NCBI GenBank assembly: GCA_913053915.1
Contig: CAJXGP010000189.1
Coordinates: 1 to 5,396, forward strand
DNA from: an uncultured Ignavibacteriales bacterium
Lineage (GTDB): Bacteria > Bacteroidota > Ignavibacteria > Ignavibacteriales > Ignavibacteriaceae
Reading direction: 5' to 3'
Length of the DNA stretch: 5,396 nucleotides
In this document: one piece after another, positions 1 through 4,794 of the stretch
How the letters are laid out: every line of letters starts with the position of its first letter
Numbering within the stretch: the stretch's first letter is position 1
Made by a program: the position numbers and the translations under genes
The notes under the pieces: model-generated
What the model was told of the DNA's origin: nothing
Seen by the model: the letters and a program-made list of their open reading frames with translations, nothing else
The model's database searches: none

Positions 1-29
1 ATTACACTTTTTAGCCTTTCCGAAATCAT
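1..29 (-). CDS. 5' end of next operon gene, probably an acyl carrier protein (partial)
   Basis: The ATG shares its A with the last base of the ligase stop codon (TAATG). The frame stays open to the window edge and reads MISERLKSV followed by the first two bases of an I or M codon. A GGAGG Shine-Dalgarno sequence sits four bases before the ATG, inside the end of the ligase gene, so translation is probably coupled to the ligase. Seen: start, RBS, overlap and nine codons. Known: carrier proteins often begin with a short amphipathic helix of the type M-x-x-E-R-L/V-K-x-V/I, and adenylating enzymes of the preceding type are commonly encoded beside one. Inferred: this is the carrier that receives the acyl group. 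Nine residues cannot prove it, because the serine attachment site (DSL-type motif) lies outside the window. It could be another small protein. Confidence 0.5.
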
Positions 30-1768
30 TAGACCTCCAAATTAAGCGATTCTTTTAAATTTAGTATTCTTTCTTTATTAGTTTTTCTGCTGGGTTTACC
101 TGCCGAACTTTTAATCAACCAACGGGGTGAAACCAAATATACTTTCGAAATTGTAACATCTATTTGCATACCGGCTTTTTTTATTTTGAGTCGTAATTTT
201 TTTAGCTCTTCTTCACCGACTATTTTAGTTTCTGCAATAACGCTTATTACCTCACTGCCTATATACGGCTCATATTCTCCAAAAGCAACAACCCTGCCGG
301 GAATTATATCCTCAATATTACTAACGGCATCTTCAATATCTTCAGGATAAATATTATTACCGGCAATTATTATAATATCATTTTTTCTTCCTACTACAAA
401 AAATTCATCATTCCATTTAAACCCATAATCACCGCTATAATACCAACCGCCTTTTAAGACTTCCTTTGTTTTTTCAGAATAGTTTCGATAACCGTCAAAC
501 ATTGAAACCGATTTAACAGCTATTTCACCTACCTTGCCTTCAGGCAAAATCTTGCCTTCATCACTTACAATTTTTATTTGACAGCCATCGATCGTCTTAC
601 CGGAGGAAACACAAATACGTGAAATATTAAGATTATCGGAAATAACCATATTTCCTTTAGCCAGTTCACTTCTATCAACCGAAACTTTAGTAACTTCTTT
701 ATCCGGTTCGCTTTGAGTTACTGCAAAGGTTGTTTCCGCCATCGCATAACAAGTTGCAATCGAATTAAACTTAAAACCGTATTTTTTTAACCGGTTATAA
801 AATTTTTGATGGCTTTCGTCGCGTACCGGTTCACTGCAGTTAATAAGCATCCTCAAACTACTTAATGAAATATCTTCAAATTCGTCATCATGAATCTTTT
901 CAGCCATCATATTAAATGCGAAATTCGGCACCCAACTAAGTGTGCCTTTCTCGGCGTTAATTATATCCAATAAAAGACCGGGAGCAATCACCCATTCAAA
1001 TGTATTTATCTGAACGGTTGTAATTCCGGCTGCAACCGGCAAATGATAAGCGGCAATTAATCCCATATCATGATACAGCGGTAACCAACTAACAACTTTA
1101 TCATTTTCATTCAATTTAATTGCCTTTGAATAATTAAAAATATGCAGCAAAACTTCTTTGTGAGATAAAACTACCGGTTTTTGAAGCCCGGTGGTTCCTG
1201 AAGAATGCTGTAATAAAGCAGGATCGGTAGATTGAATTGCAGCTCTCTCCCGATTTATTTCATTAATAATTTTAATACCGGTTTCATTAAAATTGATGAT
1301 ATTGTCAATCCACTCCAGCGGAAAAAACATACCTTTAATCGTACTTTTTCTATCGTCGGCTACCGGCAGTAAGATAGATTCCAAATCTTTTTCAGTTAGA
1401 ATCCAATCCAATCCGGAACGTTGCAACATTCCCCGTATACCCTGCCTAAATTTATCTGGATGTAATCGGGGATTAGGATAAGCGAGGACTGCGGGAATGG
1501 CTCCGAGTAAAGAAACAGCAAAATAAATCGGGTGAAAATATTTATTATGTCTTATTATAATAGCACAGACTTCCCCCTTTTTAATAGAATGTTTTTTCAA
1601 TATAACCGCAAATTTTTCCGCTGTTGAAATTAAACTGGAGAAAGTCCATCTAAAAGGCGTTCCGTCAACACTCCAATGAACAATTGCATCTTTATCGGGA
1701 TATAAACCGGCGTTTCTGTACCATCTATCTATTAATAGTTCATTTTCGTTAAATGTAGTTAAATTCAT
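29..1768 (-). CDS. Fatty-acyl-AMP ligase-like AMP-binding enzyme
   Basis: This is a 579-residue member of the ANL (acyl-CoA synthetase/NRPS adenylation) superfamily, predicted cytoplasmic. Such enzymes use ATP to turn a carboxylic acid into an acyl-adenylate and pass it to a carrier thiol. Visible motifs: P-loop HSSGTTGLQK (188-197), WLPLYHDMGL (228-237, typical of fatty-acyl-AMP ligases), PNFAFNMM (281-288), YAMAETTFAVT (341-351), YSGDYG with the ATP-ribose aspartate (444-449), hinge GRKND (460-464), NIYPEDIE (472-479), and a C-terminal SSAGK whose K558 fits the catalytic lysine. The stretch around VDRSELAKGN (364-373) resembles the extra segment that in fatty-acyl-AMP ligases blocks transfer to CoA. 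The length is normal and no frameshift is seen. The ATG start leaves 27 bases after the upstream SGNH gene; an in-frame TTG seven codons earlier (1789) is possible, and neither has an RBS. With the following probable carrier protein it looks like an acyl-loading pair. The superfamily is certain; fatty-acyl-AMP ligase rather than CoA ligase is likely; the substrate is unknown. Confidence 0.9.
   Translation of the reverse strand: MNLTTFNENELLIDRWYRNAGLYPDKDAIVHWSVDGTPFRWTFSSLISTAEKFAVILKKHSIKKGEVCAIIIRHNKYFHPIYFAVSLLGAIPAVLAYPNPRLHPDKFRQGIRGMLQRSGLDWILTEKDLESILLPVADDRKSTIKGMFFPLEWIDNIINFNETGIKIINEINRERAAIQSTDPALLQHSSGTTGLQKPVVLSHKEVLLHIFNYSKAIKLNENDKVVSWLPLYHDMGLIAAYHLPVAAGITTVQINTFEWVIAPGLLLDIINAEKGTLSWVPNFAFNMMAEKIHDDEFEDISLSSLRMLINCSEPVRDESHQKFYNRLKKYGFKFNSIATCYAMAETTFAVTQSEPDKEVTKVSVDRSELAKGNMVISDNLNISRICVSSGKTIDGCQIKIVSDEGKILPEGKVGEIAVKSVSMFDGYRNYSEKTKEVLKGGWYYSGDYGFKWNDEFFVVGRKNDIIIIAGNNIYPEDIEDAVSNIEDIIPGRVVAFGEYEPYIGSEVISVIAETKIVGEEELKKLRLKIKKAGMQIDVTISKVYLVSPRWLIKSSAGKPSRKTNKERILNLKESLNLEV
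34..38 (-). promoter_or_regulatory. Strong ribosome binding site (GGAGG) for the gene starting at 29
   Basis: The minus strand reads GGAGG, then TCTA, then ATG. It lies within the last codons of the ligase gene. It is the best Shine-Dalgarno match in the window and supports the ATG overlapping the ligase stop codon as a real start. The four-base spacing is slightly short. The ligase itself has no visible RBS, so the downstream gene may be translated at a higher rate, as would suit a carrier protein needed in excess of its enzyme. Confidence 0.6.
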
Positions 1769-1795
1769 TGGGTTGATATAAATTGTCAATAAAAA

Positions 1796-3286
1796 CTACT
1801 TTGAATTATTATATGCGTCGATTATTGCACCTGTAAGCATTTTGGCAATTTTCTGAGCGCCTTGTAAAGTTACATGTGTATAGTCTTTAAAAGCTAAAGG
1901 AGGATTTGCATTTACCCAAGCATTCATCGAGTTTCTTCCACCCATTGCTTTGAATAGATTCCAAAATGCAACGTTTGTCTTTTTCGCAATATTTTTTTGT
2001 ACTTTAATTAATTTCAGAACATTTGGATTAGTAACGAATCTATATCCTCTTTTCATGCTTTTATCGCCGACGCCGATAATTAAAATACTAGTTCTAGGGA
2101 ATACATTCTTTAAATGATTAACAACTTTAATCATTTCTTTTTCATACCACCCATAATCATTTGAACCATAGCCTATCATATTCAGACCAAAATTTAGTAT
2201 GATAAATTTATAGTTCAAATAATGAGCAAATCCTTTTAAAATATTTTCGGAAATATCATCCAGCGATACTCCGGAGTTTCCCCGTAAAGGAAAATTATCA
2301 ACATATATTCCGTTACCGGATTCCAGGCTAACTCCAAAAAAATGAGCTTGATTAGGCATGGTAGCGAAAATTTTTACAGTTGTAACATTACTCGGTGCTT
2401 TTAACAAAAGTTCATGTACGTTTGAGTCAGGTTGAAGTTCGGCCGACTTTTCTCCTTTATTATCAAACGAATATTTAATTTTAGACGGCTTAGCATCATT
2501 ATAAAATAATCTGACGGTACTGAATGATTTTACCGAACTTAAGAAATCAGTTGCATGATATTTTACCCAACTATTAGCTTTTGGAATGGCTACGAATCCA
2601 CTTATACCGGGTTGAACACTGCCGGTACCTCCGTCTAATATTGAATATGTTTTCCAATTATCCGAAAAACTCTGTTTTGTTGTGGTCCTGAATGTAATAT
2701 CCTGAGAGGTAATAGATAAAAATCCCGCTCCTTCACCACCGAACTTTTGTTGCAACTCTTGTCTGATATTGGCTGTTATCAAATCTCCTTCTATTTCCGA
2801 ATCACCATAATGTGCTATTCTGACTTTCTCGAATTTAGTTTTTTTCAATGCATCAAAAAAATATTTCATCTGCAATACATCACCGGTTAATTCTTGATGT
2901 GAAGAAACTTTTCCGGTATCAAAACTTCTACCGGCTTTAATGGTGTTTTTATTTTTGTCGGGAAGAAATACTTTAATAACATCGGGAATTAAATTAAACG
3001 AAATCGATGCCGAAATAACATGACGACGGTTCACATTTGAAACAGTATGCTGTAGATTTCCACTATTATTATTCATTCCGCTATTTATTGGAATCGCTGG
3101 AGAATAATTTTGCAGATTCATGCTTAATACGGAATCAGGTCTAATATCCATAAGTAAATCAACCGGCTTTACGGAATAACCTAAAATTGTAAGATTTTGA
3201 GGCAAGTAGGATAAAGCAATTAACATTAATATCGTTAATCCTATTAATATTAACGGCTTATTCAGTTGATTTTTAAATATTTTCAT
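1796..3286 (-). CDS. Membrane-anchored SGNH/GDSL-type acyltransferase or esterase
   Basis: A protein of 496 residues. One hydrophobic helix (about 11-29) after a short basic N-terminus should anchor it with the enzyme outside the cytoplasmic membrane. A low-complexity Asn/Ser-rich linker (about 50-95) follows. The SGNH domain starts at RIAHYGDSEIEGD (156-168), with S163 the expected nucleophile. A beta-rich stretch of about 130 residues (about 200-330) is inserted next, placed like the carbohydrate-binding insert of Ape1/PatB-type peptidoglycan O-acetyl esterases. After it come NFPLRGNSG (331-339, block II glycine), LNFGLNM (364-370, block III with N369) and KDYTHVTLQGA (467-477, D468 and H471). 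The expected serine-aspartate-histidine set is complete. RIAHYGDS-type proteins with this layout are, from memory, common in Bacteroidota beside MBOAT acyltransferases. It heads an operon with an acyl-AMP ligase, so a DltD-like or AlgJ/PatB-like role in acylating an envelope polymer is inferred. Hydrolysis instead of transfer cannot be excluded. The ATG is supported by an AAAAGG RBS. Confidence 0.82.
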   Translation of the reverse strand: MKIFKNQLNKPLILIGLTILMLIALSYLPQNLTILGYSVKPVDLLMDIRPDSVLSMNLQNYSPAIPINSGMNNNSGNLQHTVSNVNRRHVISASISFNLIPDVIKVFLPDKNKNTIKAGRSFDTGKVSSHQELTGDVLQMKYFFDALKKTKFEKVRIAHYGDSEIEGDLITANIRQELQQKFGGEGAGFLSITSQDITFRTTTKQSFSDNWKTYSILDGGTGSVQPGISGFVAIPKANSWVKYHATDFLSSVKSFSTVRLFYNDAKPSKIKYSFDNKGEKSAELQPDSNVHELLLKAPSNVTTVKIFATMPNQAHFFGVSLESGNGIYVDNFPLRGNSGVSLDDISENILKGFAHYLNYKFIILNFGLNMIGYGSNDYGWYEKEMIKVVNHLKNVFPRTSILIIGVGDKSMKRGYRFVTNPNVLKLIKVQKNIAKKTNVAFWNLFKAMGGRNSMNAWVNANPPLAFKDYTHVTLQGAQKIAKMLTGAIIDAYNNSK

Positions 3287-3293
3287 CTATTAA

Positions 3294-3299
3294 CCTTTT
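3294..3299 (-). promoter_or_regulatory. Ribosome binding site (AAAAGG) for the membrane SGNH gene
   Basis: The minus strand reads AAAAGG, seven bases, then ATG at 3286. The spacing is ideal and supports this start. The only other purine-rich stretch nearby is weaker. Confidence 0.5.
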
Positions 3300-3309
3300 A
3301 TATATTTAT

Positions 3310-3338
3310 ATTTTAAGTTTTTTTATAAATCGTTTCAA
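3310..3338 (-). promoter_or_regulatory. Candidate sigma70-like promoter of the SGNH-ligase-carrier operon
   Basis: The minus strand has TTGAAA (3338-3333), a 17-base spacer, then TAAAAT (3315-3310). Each hexamer is one mismatch from the classical consensus and the spacing is optimal. The -10 box ends 23 bases before the ATG, giving a short leader that contains the RBS. Caution: the DNA is very AT-rich, so chance matches are frequent, and Bacteroidota sensu stricto prefer a TTTG/TAnnTTTG promoter, which is not evident here. If real, the operon starts downstream of the inverted repeat and is independent of the preceding hydrolase gene. Confidence 0.42.
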
Positions 3339-3470
3339 ACCTTCGAGATTTTTATAATCATCTCCTTCCAGTAAAAAGACACGGAACAGATGTGTACCAA
3401 ATTAATTCATCATGAATGTTTCATCTCTTAAAACCGGAAAAAGTATCATTTTGAAAGTAAAAAATTATTA

Positions 3471-3609
3471 GAGCTTCTGCAAAATAAACGTTCTGTTATT
3501 TCGAACCCGTTTTTTGGGTGAGAAATCTTTTGATTATTGCATATATTAAGAGATTTCTCCCTTCGGTCGAAATGACAAATCGTTCAAATGTCTTATTTTG
3601 CAAAAACTC
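3471..3609. repeat. Long imperfect inverted repeat made of two facing repeat half-copies
   Basis: The outer arms 3471-3487 and 3593-3609 match at 15 of 17 positions (GAGcTTcTGCAAAATAA against GAGtTTtTGCAAAATAA in reverse complement). Farther in, 3496-3506 (TTATTTCGAAC) and 3519-3528 (TGAGAAATCT) face 3551-3578, which reads in reverse complement TTGTCATTTCGACCG followed by AAGGGAGAAATCT. The left arm has an inserted mini-hairpin, ACCC-GTTTTT-TGGGT (3505-3518). The whole could fold as a cruciform or a long RNA hairpin. It has no coding capacity. The same half-unit recurs at 4601-4666, so this is a dispersed repeat, perhaps a MITE-like or REP-like element that spread by mobilisation. Similar CATTTCGACC...GGGAGAAATCTC motifs are, from memory, frequent between genes in Bacteroidota-type genomes. 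Confidence 0.75.
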
Positions 3610-3669
3610 TATTATATACTTATTTAAATTCAAAATTAAATCCGAATCAAAAATGACCAGCCTCATAAA

Positions 3670-4359
3670 CTAAATACCCAATTTAGATAATTCTTTTTCA
3701 ATCTCCTTTCGCCAGATTGCATAACCGTTTGCATTCAGATGAACTCCATCAAAAGTTAAATTGTCCATTAAAAAATCATTAGTCGACATCTTTTTATTAA
3801 GGTCTATAAAATCAATATTATTTTTCTTAGCAAAATCTTTTAATAATCTATTCAATTTAGTTACTTGTTTATTTCTACCGGATGCATCGGGATATCTCGA
3901 AGCGACATATAAAGTAGATTGAATAACAACTTTAATGTAGCGCGCTTGCAATTTTCTAATTAAGGTAACGTACTCTTGGAAAATATTTTCCACCGGATTC
4001 CAATTATAAATATCATTTATTCCACCCATAATAAAACACACTTTAGGATGTAATTTAGTCACATAATATAATCTATTTAAAAATCCTTCCAACACATCAC
4101 TGGTAATCCCCTCTCCAACTACATCGGTTCTTCCCAATAAATCAGCCCAATTTACTCCATGGGTTATTGAATTTCCGAGCATCACAATATTCGCATGTTT
4201 AACCTTGTAAATTTTGTACAAACCCATTTGTTGTATATAATTTGGATTTTTAAGATATCTCAAAGTGTCCTGCGCATACGAAAATTTATTAGGTGATGCT
4301 TTAGAATTAATGGAAAAAGCAATAGAAAGTAAAATGAAAGAATATAAAAAGGATTTCAT
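3670..4359 (-). CDS. Secreted SGNH/GDSL hydrolase (small single-domain esterase type)
   Basis: A protein of 229 residues. Residues 1-21 form a signal peptide (hydrophobic core FLYSFILLSIAFSI, likely cleavage near SKA-S), so the mature enzyme acts outside the cytoplasm, probably in the periplasm. SGNH blocks are complete: LGNSITHG (61-68, nucleophile S64), GEGITSDVL (block II, G84), MGGINDIYN (111-119, N115) and TFDGVHLNANGY (202-213, D204 and H207). Block I has GNS in place of GDS, a common variant in the TesA/PAF-acetylhydrolase-like branch. The length is typical of single-domain members. Typical reactions are hydrolysis of acyl or acetyl esters on sugars, lipids or glycans; the substrate here is not evident. 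It shares only fold motifs with the larger SGNH protein and is separated from that gene by 383 bases, so it is probably a monocistronic neighbour. A weak promoter candidate (TTGCAA, 16 bases, TATACA) lies upstream, and no clear RBS is seen before the ATG. Confidence 0.87.
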   Translation of the reverse strand: MKSFLYSFILLSIAFSINSKASPNKFSYAQDTLRYLKNPNYIQQMGLYKIYKVKHANIVMLGNSITHGVNWADLLGRTDVVGEGITSDVLEGFLNRLYYVTKLHPKVCFIMGGINDIYNWNPVENIFQEYVTLIRKLQARYIKVVIQSTLYVASRYPDASGRNKQVTKLNRLLKDFAKKNNIDFIDLNKKMSTNDFLMDNLTFDGVHLNANGYAIWRKEIEKELSKLGI

Positions 4360-4452
4360 AATCCAGGCAAAAAATAATTACTTAAAATAAATTTGTATAT
4401 AATATAAAAAAAATCTTGCAATTAATTAAAGTTGAAACGAATAAAAATTTTG

Positions 4453-4493
4453 CGGTTATGATTTTACGAATAGCATCATAAAAAATATAACCG
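4453..4493 (-). terminator. Possible intrinsic terminator upstream of the small hydrolase gene
   Basis: CGGTTAT (4453-4459) pairs perfectly with ATAACCG (4487-4493). The stem extends through a G-T pair and, after one mismatch, four more A-T pairs (4462-4465 with 4481-4484). On the minus strand the stem is followed by CAAAATTTTTATT, a delayed T run. It would insulate the hydrolase gene from transcription entering from the NFACT side. The stem is AT-rich and the loop is about 15 bases, so it is only moderately stable. Confidence 0.35.
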
Positions 4494-4600
4494 GAGAAAA
4501 ATAAAAAATGGAACTATGGAGTAATTCAAATGAAATATCTTAAAATGGAAAATCCTATTTCTACTACTTTATAACGCGGCAAGTCGCAATTATAAATTAA

Positions 4601-4666
4601 GGCTTCTGCAAAATTAAATATTTAATTATTTTGTCATTTCGACCGTAGGGAGAAATCTCTAGATAT
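4601..4666 (+). repeat. Single half-copy of the dispersed repeat
   Basis: Begins GGCTTCTGCAAAATTAAA (4601-4618) and ends TTGTCATTTCGACCG (4631-4645) followed by TAGGGAGAAATCTCT (4646-4660). This is the same order and spacing as each arm of the inverted repeat at 3471-3609. It differs from the right arm in the core by A to T at the GACCGwAGGG position. No facing partner copy follows, so it is a solo half-unit. It lies directly beside the 15-bp hairpin at 4672-4709, which may be part of the inserted unit or a native terminator. Confidence 0.7.
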
Positions 4667-4671
4667 ACTCT

Positions 4672-4709
4672 TTAAGGGGTGGGATAAGTTATTCTATTCC
4701 ACCCCTTAA
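4672..4709 (-). terminator. Strong 15-bp hairpin, probable terminator after the NFACT gene
   Basis: TTAAGGGGTGGGATA (4672-4686) pairs with TATTCCACCCCTTAA (4695-4709), with one G-T pair and an eight-base loop. It is the most stable simple hairpin in the window and lies 86 bases past the NFACT stop codon. Neither side has a classical long T run, although 4707-4716 is T-rich on the plus strand. It may act as a terminator, as an RNA 3'-end stabiliser or as the end of a small RNA. Confidence 0.5.
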
Positions 4710-4794
4710 TATTTTCCCAAAACAAATTTGGCGCTCCGGTATTCCACACCGGCAAAGGTACAAAATTACCGGGCGGTATCGAATACCCCGTTTT

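Larger units (their letters stand above)
3287..3669. other. Intergenic region of 383 bases, no gene seen
   Basis: Neither strand carries a convincing reading frame. From high to low coordinate it holds an AT-rich tail after the small hydrolase (3610-3669), a long imperfect inverted repeat (3471-3609), a stretch with no recognised function (3339-3470) containing a small perfect palindrome ATTCAT-C-ATGAAT (3405-3417), and the candidate promoter and RBS of the membrane SGNH gene (3294-3338). No other terminator is apparent, so the inverted repeat itself is the likeliest structure to end transcription of the hydrolase gene. Confidence 0.7.
4360..4794. other. Intergenic region of 435 bases, no convincing gene
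   Basis: From high to low coordinate it contains a GC-rich patch (about 4729-4790) rich in CCGG and short palindromes, with a TACCTTTG box on the minus strand (4760-4753); a strong 15-bp hairpin (4672-4709); one half-copy of the dispersed repeat (4601-4666); a stretch with only tiny reading frames (about 4500-4600); a second hairpin followed by a T run on the minus strand (4453-4493); and a very AT-rich leader (4360-4440) likely to hold the promoter of the small hydrolase. The best hexamer pair there is TTGCAA and TATACA with a 16-base spacer, which is weak. Confidence 0.65.

Noticed and set aside
1293..1481. Plus-strand reading frame of 62 codons inside the ligase gene
   Set aside because: It lies antisense to a well-supported enzyme gene, has no RBS or recognisable domain, and is a shadow of the opposite frame.
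1766..1789. TTG at 1789 as the ligase start
   Set aside because: It would add seven residues and leave only six bases after the SGNH stop. The ATG at 1768 is a better codon and gives an N-terminus typical of the family, although neither start has an RBS.
3405..3417. Perfect 13-base palindrome ATTCAT-C-ATGAAT as a regulator binding site
   Set aside because: It is short, AT-rich and about 70 bases upstream of the candidate -35 box. Such palindromes arise by chance in this composition and no second copy was seen.
4530..4574. Plus-strand mini-frame MKYLKMENPISTTL with GGAG eight bases upstream
   Set aside because: Only 14 codons in AT-rich intergenic DNA, with no promoter or conserved feature visible. 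The GGAG match is easily due to chance.
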